NCBI GenBank assembly: GCA_022575985.1
Contig: JAKSXM010000107.1
Location: forward strand, 2,790,001 to 2,854,000
Direction of reading: 5' to 3'
DNA from: Anagrus nilaparvatae
Taxonomy: Eukaryota > Arthropoda > Insecta > Hymenoptera > Mymaridae
Length of the DNA stretch: 64,000 nucleotides
The position numbers and the translations under genes are program-made. Shown here piece by piece: positions 1 through 11,639 of this stretch. The notes under the pieces are model-generated. The model was given only the letters and a program-made list of their open reading frames with translations, was not told the origin of the DNA and made no database searches. Position 1 is the first letter of the stretch. Each line of letters begins with the position of its first letter.

Positions 1-242
1 ATTATTCGCGGGTTTTTTACACCGTATTCGCGGTTTGAAAAAAATGTATTTTACGAAATTTGAAAATTTAAGTTTATAACCAGACAGCTACTTCAGAGTT
101 CATTTTTTTTTTGTTTTATAAAACCAAACTTCAAACATATACTATTATTGTATTATTATTCATAACTAAATTGCAGCTAATTTTTTTAGTATTTGTTGTT
201 TATAATAAATTTAAAGTATTTTTTAAATTGTATTTATAATAA

Positions 243-590
243 CGGCACCAAAGTATACACCAAAAAGAAGAACAAAGAATGTAATGAACCTTTCTGATAA
301 ATTAAGTATAATAAAGGTGATGCTCTTCATGAAGGAGAAAAAGTCGCTTATCTTCCTCGAAAGTACAATGTAAATGAATAAGCTATTAGATCTATTCGCG
401 ATAATCAGAAAAAAATCAAAGAAAGTGCGGCTAATGTAGAAATTCATTCAAAAGCATGCAAAATTTCTCGTGACAGTAATCTTGAAAAAATGGAGGAAAT
501 GTTAATTGTTTATATCCAAAATATGAATCAAAAAAAAGTTCTGAGTTGACTACTGAAGAAGTCCATGATATTTTAGGATATTCGCCATAT
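243..590 (+). pseudogene. pogo/Tigger-like transposase, N-terminal DNA-binding relic
   Basis: Translation gives a basic leader (PKYTPKRRTKNVMNLSDKL) followed, after a frameshift near 318, by a helix-turn-helix-like stretch containing AYLPRKYNVNE, a stop, AIRSIRDNQKKIKES and LEKMEEMLIVYIQNMNQ. This order (basic tail, psq/CENP-B-type HTH, then 'LEKME.L...I..MNQ') is the usual start of jerky/Tigger-type DDE transposases, which bind the element's terminal repeats. At least one frameshift and two in-frame stops (near 380 and 547) make it non-functional. The catalytic domain is not visible. I rely on pattern memory; a profile search for HTH_psq and HTH_Tnp_Tc5 would decide. Confidence 0.55.
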
Positions 591-1019
591 GAACACATGA
601 ATATATATATGGCTCGTTTTCATTTTTTTTGAAAAAATAGCTTACAAAAAATAAAAATAAAAAATTCCTTTTTTAAAGTCCAAACAAGGCTTTTTAGACT
701 TTTTTCACCAATAGTTATTCAGTATTGCATAAAAATCACCATAACGAACCTTTTACATCAATTTATTACGTTTTTTCATAAATATAAGGTAAAACCAGCT
801 TAAAACCATTAAAAACCAAAATCGTTACGTACGGCCTTAATTTATGAATTTTTCTAGGTTTTATGTGTTTTAGAGAACTTTCCGTTTGGAAAGTAAAGTA
901 TTTTTATGATTGAAACTTGCTAAGTTTTTTATATTTTAATTACAACGCTTCTTAATCGGAGATCCATGGGGGTACGGTAAAGGCTTTTGTTTTTGTCCCT
1001 TCGTGATTTCTGAACTTAA

Positions 1020-3134
1020 CCCATTAGCGCCTAATCGACCATCCAGGGACAGTTGAATATTTTTATATGAAAAAGTGAATATTTTGAGCTAAAAACGTAC
1101 CCTAGTAGGTTTTTTGGCTCTTTCTTTTCATTTATGAGGTACATTTTTACCTACAACCCCTAGGTAGGGAGGTATCAACCCCTAAAGTAGGGTTAAATTT
1201 ACAGAATCTTTTGAAATGTTTATTTACGCGATAAAAAACTTACTAGGCATTGAAATTGATTTTTTCAGTTTTAAAAAAGTTAAAAAATGAAAATATAAGC
1301 ATTTACAAAAAACTTACCTTATCTGGGGGGTGAATACGGAGGGTTGAGGGGGTGGATTTTACAAGTATTTGAAATACAAAAATTTTGGACTGGAAACATC
1401 ACCTAGTAGGTTTTTTGGGTCGCTCTTTTCGTTTTTGAGGTTCATTTTCACCTACAACCCCTAGGTAAGGGGGTATCAACCCCTAAAGTAGGATAAAATT
1501 TACAAAATCTTATGAAATCTTTATTTACGCGATAAAAAACTTACTAGATATTAAAATTGATTTTTTTGGTTTTAAAAAAGTTAAAAAATGAATATATAAG
1601 TATTTATAAAAAACTTACCTTATCTGGGGGGTGAATACGGAGAGTTGAGGGGGTGGATTTTACAAGTATTTAAAATTTAAAAATTTTGGATTGAAAACAT
1701 CACCTAGTAGGTTGTTTGGGTCGCTCTTTTCATTTTTGAGGTTCATTTTTACCTACAACCCCTAGGTAAGGGGGTATCAACCCCTAAGGTGGGGTGAAAT
1801 TTACAAAATCTTTTGAAATGTTTATTTACGAGATAAAAACTTACTAGGCATTGAAAAAATTTTTAAATTTCAAATACTTATAAAATCCACCCCATCAACC
1901 CTCCCTATTCACCCCCCAGATAAGGTTAGTTCTTTGTAAATACTTATATTTTCATTTTTTAACTTTTTTAAAACTGAAAAAATCAATTTTAATGTATAAT
2001 TGTATAGTAAGTTTTTTATCATGTAAATAAAGATGTCAAAAGATTTTGTAAATTTTACCCTGCTTTAGGGGTTGATACCTCCTTACCAAGGGGTTGTAGG
2101 TGAAAATAGACCTCAAAAATGAAAAGAGCGACCCAAAAAACCTACATAGGTGATGTCTCCGGCCCAAAATTTTTAAATTTCAAATACTTGTAAAATCCAC
2201 CCCCTCAACCCTCACTATTCACCCCCCAGATAAGGTAAGTTTTCTGTAAATACTTATATTTTCATTTTTTAACTTTTTTAAAGCCGAAAAAATCAATTTC
2301 AATATCCAGTAAGTTTTTTATCACCTAAATAAAGATTTCAAAAGATTTTGTAAATTTTACCCTACTTTAGGGGTTGATACCTCCTTACCAAAGAGTTGTA
2401 GGTGAAAATGGACCTCAAAAATGAAAAGAGCCACCCAAAAAACCTACTAGGTGATGTTTCCAGCCCAAAATTTTTAAATTTCAAATACTTGTAAAATCCA
2501 CCCCCTCAACCCTCCATATTCACCCCCCAGATAAAGTAAATTTTCTTTAAATACTTATATTTTCATTTTTTAACTTTTTTAAAACCGAAAAAATCAATTT
2601 GAATATCTAGTAAGTTTTTTATAACGTAAATAAAGATTTCAAAAGATTTTGTAAATTTTACCCTACTTTAGGGGTTGATACCTCCTTACCTAGGGGTTGT
2701 AGGTGAAAATGGACCTCAAAAATGAAAAGAGCGATCCAAAAAACCTACTAGGTGATGTTTCCAGTCCAAAATTTTTGTATTTCAAATACTTGTAAAATCC
2801 ACCCCCTCAACCCTCCGTAATCACCCCCCAGATGAGGTAAGTTTTCTGTAAATACTTATATTTTCATTTTTTAACTTTTTTAAAACTGAAAAAATCAATT
2901 TCAATGCCTAGTAAGTTTTTTATCGCGTAAATAAACATTTCAAAAGATTCTGCAAATTTTACCCTACTTTAGGGGTTGATACCTCCTTACCTAGGGGTTT
3001 TAGGTAAAAATGGACCTCAAAAATGAAAAGAGCGACCCAAAAAACCTACTAGGTGACGTTTTTAGCTCAAAATATTCACTTTTTCATATAAAAATATTCA
3101 ACTGTCCTTGGATGGTCGATTAGGAGCTAATGGG
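1020..3134. mobile_element. Foldback MITE with TTAA target duplication (CCCATTA ends)
   Basis: TTAA at 1016-1019 and again at 3135-3138 bracket perfect-looking inverted ends (CCCATTAGCGCCTAATCG at the left, its near complement at the right). Both arms are built from tandem modules of about 300 bp with phrases such as 'cacctagtaggtttttt' and 'cacccccagataagg', roughly two and a half units in the left arm and four in the right, pointing toward each other. There is no coding capacity. TTAA duplication with CCC termini is the signature of piggyBac-type transposition, so this is probably a non-autonomous element mobilised by such a transposase. It sits inside the pogo-like relic. Confidence 0.75.
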
Positions 3135-3545
3135 TTAAACTGATTTTGTTTTCCTATTTAACGACCTCTTAAAGTGCTCTTGGTGTGAGAATTAATTTTG
3201 TATGTATTTAAGTTGTCATTTATTCGATTTAGAAGTTTTAAAAATGTTTTTATGAAGAGAAATCAAAGTTAATATAAATAAAATACGTTTTACGTACACA
3301 TTTTGTAAAATCGTGTGACACACTTTCTCAACCTTGTAATAATTAGGAATAGTAAGTTTAAATTTTTTCTGTATGGAAAAAGTTTAACCTTATGATGTAG
3401 CAAGTAATCCCCAAAAAAAAATTTTTGAAAATTAATTGATAGGTGTGAGTGACAGACACTCAAAGTATAGGAATCTCCTTTGTGACAGGGAACGGTAAAG
3501 GCTTTTTTGCTATATTTTTATGTTTTAAAGTAATTAAAACATTAA

Positions 3546-5692
3546 AGAGTCATTCTCTGTCAGAAAAGCAAAACCTTCCAGGTCGGGTCACTGAAACCGG
3601 CTAAAACCTTTTTTTGCCAATTACCTATCCAAAATGGACTATGTCCCCAAATTTTAGCCCTTAATATCGAAAAATAAGCCCAGGGCGAATTTTTGAAGAA
3701 AAAAAACGCGTTTTCATCTTTTCTCAGCCACCCAATCTTCTTTTATATGCCATTCCTTCTAGAAATTATTAAAAATAATGAAAAAAGAGGTACTATAGTA
3801 AAATTTCCTCAGGAATCCATTCCTGCCATTAGTTTTGAAAAATTCCTACACGGGGAGCCGGAAAATCGATAAATTCACAGGGTATTTTACGGAAGCTACA
3901 GAAAAGTTATATATCCGAGTTTTTTATTAAGCTTCTCAGAAAAAGCGTGTTTTTATATATATTTTCGGATGCCATATCAACCTAGATGTGATCGAACATA
4001 CTTTCCTTATTTAAATAATTTTTAGGCTTTAATGTAAATGATCTCACACCAAATGCTTTCAACACAAAAGTCGGATTTTCATCGTTTTTCAACAGTTTTT
4101 TTGAATTTTCCCGCGCTAAAAGACCTAATAAGAGTCAAATAAGTTCAGATTTGGTTTCTCCAGGAAATTTCATATAATTTCTATTCTATTAAAATCTTTA
4201 GGCTTTAGTATAAACGAGTTTATAGCAATGCGTTTCAAAATTCTGATGTTTCTTGTTTTTTTACCAAAATAACCATGGGGTACTACTCTCTGGCTCAAAG
4301 AGTTATATTTCCCTAAATCAAGGAACTTTCTACATTTCTGGGGGTTTTCGAGGTTGTGAAAATCATTTTTATGAATGAAAATTTTAATTTTTTCGCCCTA
4401 GCATTTTTTCCAGTTTTACAAGATGGCAGACTTTAAAACATGTCAGAATAAGCTTTTTACATTGCTTGAAGGTTTTCGAGGTCGAAAAAACGTTTTTATT
4501 AATGAAATTTTTCATTATTTGGCCCCAACACATTTTCCGATTTTCCAATATGGCGGAACAAAATACATGAAGAGGAACCTAATAAGAGTCAAATAAGTTC
4601 AGATTTGGTTTCTCCAGGAAATTTCATATAACTTCGAAAAGTAAACATTTTTATATTACCTAGGGGTTTTTCAGGTCGAGATAAACGTTTTTATGAATTT
4701 TTTCGTTTTTTCAACCTCGAAAACCTTCAAGCAATGTAAAAAGCTTATTCTGACATGTTTTAAAGTCTGCCATCTTGTAAAACTGGAAAAAATGCTAGGG
4801 CGAAAAAATTAAAATTTTCATTCATAAAAATGATTTTCACAACCTCAAAAATCCCCAGGTAATGTAGAAAGTTCCTTGATTTAGGGAAATATAACTCTTT
4901 GAGCCAGAGAATAGTACCCCATGGTTATTTTTGTTAGAGTAAACGCAAAAATACAAAAAAATGTAAAAAAACAAGAAACATCAGAATTTTGAAACGCATT
5001 GCTATAAACTCGTTTATACTAAAGCCTAAAGATTTTAATAGAATAGAAATTATATGAAATTTCCTGGAGAAACCAAATCTGAACTTATATGACTCTTATT
5101 AGGTCTTTTAGCGCGGGAAAATTCAAAAAAACTGTTGAAAAACGATGAAAATCCGACTTTTGTGTTGAAAGAATTCGGTGTGAGATCGTTTACATTAAAG
5201 CCTAAAAATTATTTAAATAAGGAAAGTATGTAAAATTTCCCTGGGAATCCGAATCTTCACTTATTTATATCATTCGGAGTCATTTAGAGCGGGAAAATTC
5301 AAAAAATTGAAAAAAATGAGAAAAATTGAGGAAAATTTACGATTTTTTGATTATTTTAGGGTCTAGGAAGTTCGATCGCATCTAGGTTGATATGGCATCC
5401 GAAAATATATATAAAAACACGCTTTTTCTGAGAAGTTTAATAAAAAACTCGGATATATAATTTTTCTGTAGCTTCCGTAAAATACCCTGTGAATTTATCG
5501 ATTTTCCGGCTCCCCGTGTAGGAATTTTTCAAAACTAATGGCAGGAATGGATTCCTGAGGAAATTTTACTAAAATTGGGCTAAAATTTGGGAACATAGTC
5601 CATTTTGGATAGGTAATTGGCAAAAAAAAGGTTTTAGCCGGTTTCAGCGACCCGACCTGGAAGGTTTTGCTTTTCTGACAGAGAATGACTCT
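3546..5692. mobile_element. Large foldback element (AGAGTCATTCTCTGTC ends)
   Basis: The sequence starting AGAGTCATTCTCTGTCAGAA at 3546 returns as its reverse complement ending at 5692, and long arms pair inward (for example the blocks at 3584-3660 and 5588-5665, and 4390-4440 with 4755-4810). The arms are not perfect, so it is not a fresh duplication. No ORF is present. Short flanks share only 'taa', so I cannot fix the target duplication or superfamily. Confidence 0.65.
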
Positions 5693-5769
5693 AAATTATG
5701 TTGATTTTTATGGTGTACCATCAAAAACTTATTGAAATTAAAAATTAAAAAAAAAAAATTTTTTTAATT

Positions 5770-5925
5770 AATGCATCTGGTAGTTGGAAATGTGCTGTAC
5801 GTCACTTTTGCAAAAAAAACGATAATGAGCCATATATATTAACATATGAACATAGTTTATCCATAAAAGACATTGCAGAAATCATAAATTCAATTCAAAA
5901 TGCCATGGATATAGACCTGTGACGA
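5770..5925 (+). pseudogene. Possible C-terminal relic of the same pogo-like transposase
   Basis: An uninterrupted reading frame begins about NASGSWKCAVRHF and ends SLSIKDIAEIINSIQNAMDI just before a stop. The tail with a helix of the type 'L.I..IAEII..I..AMDI' resembles the C-terminal tail of jerky/Tigger transposases, and the strand agrees with the N-terminal relic upstream. The catalytic core between them is missing, replaced or displaced by the two foldback insertions. The match is short, so chance coding similarity cannot be excluded. Confidence 0.35.
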
Positions 5926-5929
5926 GAGC

Positions 5930-6075
5930 GAGGCGAGGCGAGAATCGCAAATTTTACCGAGAACGAGAACGAGAAAGGTTTAATCTCGCCTCGCCTCGTT
6001 CTCGGCCGAGGTGCACAAATCATTTTCTCGGCCTCGCCTCGTTCTCGGCCGAGAATTCCTCGTTTCTAAGCGAGG
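5930..6075. repeat. GAG-rich inverted repeat (GAGCGAGGCGAGG / CCTCGCCTCG)
   Basis: GAGCGAGGCGAGGCGAG near 5930 is answered by CTCGCCTCGCCTCGTTCTCG and related copies to about 6075. It is far more GC-rich than its surroundings and has the same style as the insertion at 46718-47462, so the two may be relatives. No gene. Confidence 0.5.
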
Positions 6076-6694
6076 TACAATCTTGAATAATATATAATCA
6101 AAAAATTTTAATCAAGGCTTCAAAAAATTATAAAATTTATTGTTATGCAGATTAAAAATATATTATACACGTTTAAGTTTTGTATTTTAAATGCTTATTT
6201 TTCATTTTTTAAAATTCCCCATAAGAGCCTGTGTTAATTTATTTTTTATTTATTTATTTTCTCAAAAACTGTTCGGTCAATTATAAAAAAAAAAATACGC
6301 GTAAAATTAAATTATATTTACTTTACTTTCTCCAAGTTTTAGCTTTTTTTTGCATTTTAATTCTACCGCTCTTAAGACCTTAAACATGACTGCGAGAAAG
6401 CAATAATTTTTTATAAGGAGCTGTACAAAGATTACATTAGACGCAGTAAACAAAGCAAAATGACTAATTTTTTTCACAAAACAGATTGAAATACTGTACT
6501 TTAATAAAATTTGTAGCTTTAAGTTAAATAAATGATTTCTAAAAAAAAAATTTTTTAATACTTACATTTTTTCAAATTTCTGGAACGTATCCCCCTATTT
6601 CCCATTTACACAATACTTCCGTATTCGTGGATTCAGTATTCACGCCGTAGGTTTTTTGGAACGTATCTGCCGCTAATATCGGGGTTTTCCTGTA

Positions 6695-7621
6695 TTTTGC
6701 CAAAAGGGAAATTGGACCCCTGAGGCTAAAATAAAAACTTTGTACAAGAATTAATTTTTGAGGATTAAAATAGACGGTGCAGGTAAGAACTAAATTTCTG
6801 TCGAGAATAATAGCCTAGCTACATGGAAGTTGCACTTCAGAAACTGGACTCTTTTGGGTACAAATTAAAATCAACAGTAAAAATTGATCCTTAGAATAAA
6901 AATTGACCTCTAAAAGCACAAATGACATCCCAGTTTAGAATTCTTACATATCATCGATATTACATTGATAGAAAGAAATAATTTAAGATTTCATGAATTT
7001 TTTGCAATTGGATAACATTTTTCTCTTATTTTGTAATTATTTTGATAAATTTAATCGATTTTTATTTATTTCTTGATATTTACACTTAACATATTTATTT
7101 TCTCTGTTTAAACATATTTTTGTTCACTCAGAAAATTAACACTTAAAAATACAAGACAAACATCGTAAAATTACAATTTAGTTAAATTACTGATGTTTCC
7201 AGTTTTAATTCCAGTTTAACTTATCGAATAAACCTGTTATTGTTTATTTTATACTTTTTATAATAATTAAGTTAAGAGGCTACGTTTGACATCAATTTAC
7301 CATTTTAAATGTTTATTTCATAAAAGATAAGCTGCTTTATTTTATCCTCATCTTTATCGTATGTTTACATTTTAAACTTTATTAAGCTTGGGTGTTATTA
7401 ATACCTACTTTATTTATTTGACTCTGATAAATTCTTATCAAATTGGTCACTTTTATATTACGCAATATAAAGATGATATTATTTATTCTTCATTTAATTG
7501 ATTCATTTCTATTTTAAAAAGCTTATAATACAACTCAATTATTAATTATTGTTTTATAAATTTTTTTCTTACAAATGGCCAGAAAGCACGTATTTTCGCC
7601 ACTTACGAACAAATCGCATAC
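6695..7621. other. AT-rich stretch, nothing recognised
   Basis: Beyond the pogo-like end there is AT-rich sequence with many stops in all frames and no terminal repeats, RNA gene or promoter that I can support. Confidence 0.6.
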
Positions 7622-7789
7622 TACACTGAGAAAACAAGAACAGTATTTTTTACTATATTTTATAGTAGCGCGGCACCCACGTGTCAATTCAGGGAAAAAA
7701 TAATATAATATATAAGAAATATTACTGCGCGCGCCTTTGTTTTTACTATAAAATATAGTAAAAATTATGTTTATAAAAATTACAGTACG

Positions 7790-7967
7790 CCTATTGAGTC
7801 CGACCCTTCCCCACTCTAAAGAAATTTTTATCGTTCTCTCATTGGCAGATTTAAATTCCGGACCTAAAGTTACAGAAATTTCCGTTAACAGCGCTAATTT
7901 TTAACTTCTGTCATTGGTGCCGGACCTAAATTTAAACAAGGAGTGGGGAAGGGTCAGACTCAATAGG
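7790..7967. mobile_element. Small palindromic MITE (CCTATTGAGTC ends)
   Basis: CCTATTGAGTCCGACCCTTC at the left is answered by its near complement ending CTCAATAGG at the right, with one or two mismatches, and a further inner pair (CCGGACCTAAA and GCCGGACCTAAATT). Length is 178 bp with no coding. I cannot fix a target duplication. Confidence 0.6.
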
Positions 7968-8280
7968 AATTTTTGATACATATAGATAAAGTAATTTTTC
8001 TCTCTTCTTGTTACCCCCCTTTTTTAATAAATTTTAGCATACGTGCAGACACATTTATCCGTACTTCGGTATTTTAAAACAAAACTAATCATACAAAATA
8101 AACACGTTTTAATAAAAATAGAACAAATAAATAAAATAAAAAAGTTTAATAAAGGTGTAGATGTGAATTAAATAAAGAAAGAAAAAAGTGAGAATAAAAT
8201 ATCTATTTATTAAACAGGGGGCGTAAGTGAGTAATATCCAAAACATATAGTTTTCAAACTTCGATTCTTACACGCATAAG

Positions 8281-8382
8281 CAACTGTGGCCTAGTAGACG
8301 AAGTGATAAGCCGGCAACTCACGGGACCCGCGTTCAAATCCCCAAACTGACTTAAAAAAAAAAAAAAAAAAAAAAAATTAAA

Positions 8383-8414
<32 letters not shown>

Positions 8415-8455
8415 ATAATAAATATACCACAAAAAAAAAAAAAAAAATTATTTTT
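8281..8455 (+). repeat. tRNA-derived SINE-like sequence with A-rich tail
   Basis: A box-A-like TGGCCTAGTAGACG (8287-8300) and a box-B-like GCGTTCAAATCC (8331-8342) are spaced as in a tRNA-derived RNA polymerase III promoter, followed by a long A-rich tail to about 8455. The cloverleaf does not close properly, so it is not a functional tRNA gene. Confidence 0.5.
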
Positions 8456-9204
8456 TAATGTTTTAAATTTGCATTAAAAAAATACTGAAATAAAAATTAG
8501 ATTCCTCGTATAGTAAAAATTCTAAATTAATCCAGTAGTTATTAATTTATATTATAGTTATATTTCTTTAAAGTACAAGCAACTTTTACTGTATTTAAAT
8601 AATAAATATTACAATAAACTTAGTAAGGGTGCCAAATTACTAGAAAATACAGTCATTTTTACTAGAATATAAAGTAATCTTTATATGTTAGTTTTCTCAG
8701 TATACTCTTGTCCATAAAAAAAGCCAAAAATTACAGTAATTTATGTATCGGGGCGATTCTTTACTTTTCTGGACAATTGCAAACAAAAATGACTACTGTG
8801 GAATAAGGTATGGTTTCCGGTCCTAGCATATTCTTCAGATTCTTTAGGTTCTATTTGTTGGCACCATATGGTTGGCATGCCCCGCCTGAGTTCACCGGGG
8901 GAGGATAAAGCCTGTTTTTTACTCCAAAATTGATGTATCCAGGCAGAATCGTTGGGGCGCGGTTGGTTTAAAATTTTTGTTTTAAAAAAATTCACCAAAA
9001 AAATTTTTTTTTTAATATTTTTGTACTCGTTTTAAAGTTAAAAACTTTGAAAACGTAATTTTTAGCTTTTTTGACGTTACAAACGTTGAGATATCTCAGG
9101 ATAGAGGTAAACTCCTTATTTTCACGCACTTGCCGTCGCACCATACCACGTTAATATTTGATTTTAAATCTAAAATTAGTTTTCATATGATCTTTTTTAT
9201 GCGT

Positions 9205-10835
9205 CACACCAGTCTTGAAGGAAAATTTATCCGATCCAAAATGGTGACAAGAACGGATTGTTTCTACTCATTAAAGACACTTTGTACATGACAAAAACAC
9301 CCGGGAAAAATCTGGAACTGCTGCGCTTTTTAAAAAATTCAAAAAAAACGTATTTTACATGCATACCTATACAAAACCTACACAATTTTAGGGTTCTTAA
9401 GAATTTTCATAGAATTTTTTTTTGAATCAATACTATTCTGTTTTATTTATGATCCCAGGAAAAATATAGTAATCAAACATTAAAATTTTTGAAAAAATAA
9501 TTAAATAAAGATTTTTTTAAGGGCAGTACTTTAATTTTATCCTGTACCTCTTACATGTGAATTTAGGTTTTTATTATGGTATCAATCATTCCTAAGAATT
9601 AAAAATTTTTCTTGACATTTATATTCCAGAAAAATATAATCTATTATCAAATAAAAATCGATTTCATGATTAGAGAAGTTTATAAAATGCTTAATTTATC
9701 AATTTCACTGATAACAGGCGGCAGTCTCAATTTTTTCATTCAAGGGTCCAGGGAGTATTTCAAATATATTGTAATTGTAAAATTTTTCTCAGACTTAAAA
9801 CTTTTTCAGACATTATTTTCCGAAATTATATGTAGTTTTTGCACACAGAAAAATAGATTCAAATATTAATTTAGTGTAATAATAATTATTTTCAACTCAT
9901 TTAATTATTAGAATTCCAATATTTTATCTAAATGACATTGCAATTCTGAATGACTACATGCTTTAAATTTCTTCAAATTCTATATTTTATGTTTAAAAAT
10001 GATGCTGTAATTATTACATAATAGCTGAAAAAATTTTTAGGCTTAGAAAGAAGTTATAAGTGTGTAATAACTCAAAACTGAAATGTCATTTATATAAAAA
10101 ATTGGGATTCTAATAATTCAATGAGTTGAATATAATTATTCTAAGACTAAATAAATATTTAAATCTGTTTTTTTGTGTGCAAGAACTACATATAATTTCA
10201 GAAAATAATGTATGAAAAAGTTTTAAGTCTGAGAGAAATTTTACAATTACAATATATTTGAATAATTATATTAGAAACGGTCACTTCGTACTAAACAATA
10301 TTTATCTTATATTACAGTCGGCTGTTATCAGTGAAATTGATAAATTAAGCATTTTATAAACTTCTCTAATCATGAAATCGATTTTTATTTCACAATAGAT
10401 TATATTTTTCTGGAATATAAATGTCAAGAAAAATTTTTAATGCTTACGAATGATTGATACCATAATAAAAACCTAAATTCACATGTAAGAGGTACAGGAT
10501 AAAATTAAAGTACTGCCCTTAAAAAAATCTTTATTTAATTATTTTTTCAAAAATTTTAATGTTTGATTACTATATTTTTCCTGGGATCATAAATAAAACA
10601 GAATAGTATTGATTCAAAAAAAAAATTATATGAAAATTCTTAAGAACCCTAAAATTGTGTAGGTTTTGTATAGGTATGCATGTAAAATACGTTTTTTTTG
10701 AATTTTTTAAAAAGCGCAGCAGTTCCAGATTTTTCCCGGGTGTTTTTGTCATGTACAAAGTGTCTTTAATGAGTAGAAACAATCCGTTCTTGTCACCATT
10801 TTGGATCGGATAAATTTTCCTTCAAGACTGGTGTG
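9205..10835. mobile_element. Large foldback element (CACACCAGTCTTGAAGG ends)
   Basis: CACACCAGTCTTGAAGGAAA at 9205 reappears inverted ending at 10835, and the two arms of roughly 750 bp pair almost throughout, around a short centre near 10000. Outside these ends a weaker inverted pair continues (8797-8822 against 10845-10876, sharing GGAAACCATACCTTATT), so either the element is larger (about 8745-10930) or it sits in an older palindrome. ORFs here are mirror images across the arms with no domain, so I do not call genes. Confidence 0.6.
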
Positions 10836-11364
10836 GCGTTTCTGGAGCCGGAAACCATACCTTATTTCGCAGTAGTCTTTTTTAAACAAAACGCAATTAA
10901 TAATGTAAAGCCAGGAATATTTCCTATTAAAAACCGCAGCTGCAGGCCTCTGAAACATTTGGGAATAGCCAGAAACTCGACCCAATCCAACCAAGATTAT
11001 AGTCCTTCTGTCAGTACTTATTGGGATTGAGATATGGAATAGTAGATTATTAACTCATTGTTTAGTATGACTCGACATTTCAATGAGTTTGATGCTATAC
11101 TTTGATGCTTCGTTTTATATGAATGGTTGAGTTAAAAGTAAGTCTCTTTGAATTATCAAAGGTTTTAGACACTTCATTAGCTTATTTAAGAAACCCTCAT
11201 TATAAATATGCATCTTGAGAATAACGAATAGATAATTTCCATTAGGATAAATAATAGAAAATAATAATAAATGGATAAATATTAGGGGTTAGTTAGTTAA
11301 TGAACATTTATTACGATAAATAATAGGGGTTAACAGGTTACCCAAATTTTAATCCTAATGGAAA

Positions 11365-11530
11365 AGTAGATAGACTATGGGCGTTTCATATAAAATGTGG
11401 TGGGGGAAGTCGATGGTGGGGGTACCGGATGGTGGGGGTACCGCCCGGTTGTGCGTGTCCTCCAGTTGCACAAGATGGCGGCCCACATTGTGCAGTTGCA
11501 CGAGAGGTTTTCGCCATTTTTTTTAAATGG
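11365..11530 (+). repeat. Left terminal inverted repeat of the Polinton-like element
   Basis: This matches the right end inverted with a few substitutions and small indels. It carries GGTACCGCCCGG, then GTTGCACAAGATGGCGGCCC and TTGTGCAGTTGCACGAGA. Internal to it, related words (ccaagatggtg, cagttgcac) continue to about 11600, suggesting decayed subterminal repeats. The AAGATGGCGGC core equals the consensus bound by YY1/Pleiohomeotic in animals; binding here is inference. Confidence 0.75.
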
Positions 11531-11639
11531 TGGTCATGCAGTTCCAAGATGGTGACCCCCATCGTGCAGTTGCACTTCTATGAGTTGCACGAGAGGTTTC
11601 CATCATTTTTTATGAATCCCCCTGCCCTTTCCCCTCTCT

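Larger units (their letters stand above)
1..6692 (+). mobile_element. pogo/Tigger-like DNA transposon remnant, left end outside window
   Basis: Two relics of a CENP-B-type transposase (243-590 and 5770-5925) lie in one orientation. The stretch 6580-6692, read on the minus strand, begins CAGGAAAACCCCGATATTAG and contains the GATACGTTCCAA block that I associate with pogo/Tigger terminal repeats. The CCTG end at 6689-6692 is followed by TA, the expected target. The window start, with its repeated 'attcgcgg' motif, resembles the subterminal part of the other end. The element is interrupted by the foldbacks at 1020-3134 and 3546-5692 and by a GAG-rich inverted repeat at about 5930-6075. The family assignment is inference from remembered family features; the interruptions are read directly. 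Confidence 0.5.
7624..8700. mobile_element. TA-flanked MITE (CACTGAGAAAAC ends) with nested insertions
   Basis: TA then CACTGAGAAAAC at 7622-7635 is matched by GTTTTCTCAG then TA at 8691-8702. The inner arms also share 'tactat/tagaatataaagta'-type AT-rich blocks. TA duplication suggests Tc1/mariner-type mobilisation. The element contains a smaller MITE (7790-7967) and a SINE-like sequence (8281-8455), which account for much of its length. No ORF of interest. Confidence 0.5.

Noticed and set aside
8741..11030. ORFs at 8741-8998, 9612-9869, 10570-10994 and 10833-11030
   Set aside because: They fall in palindrome arms, mirror each other, and contain no recognisable domain.
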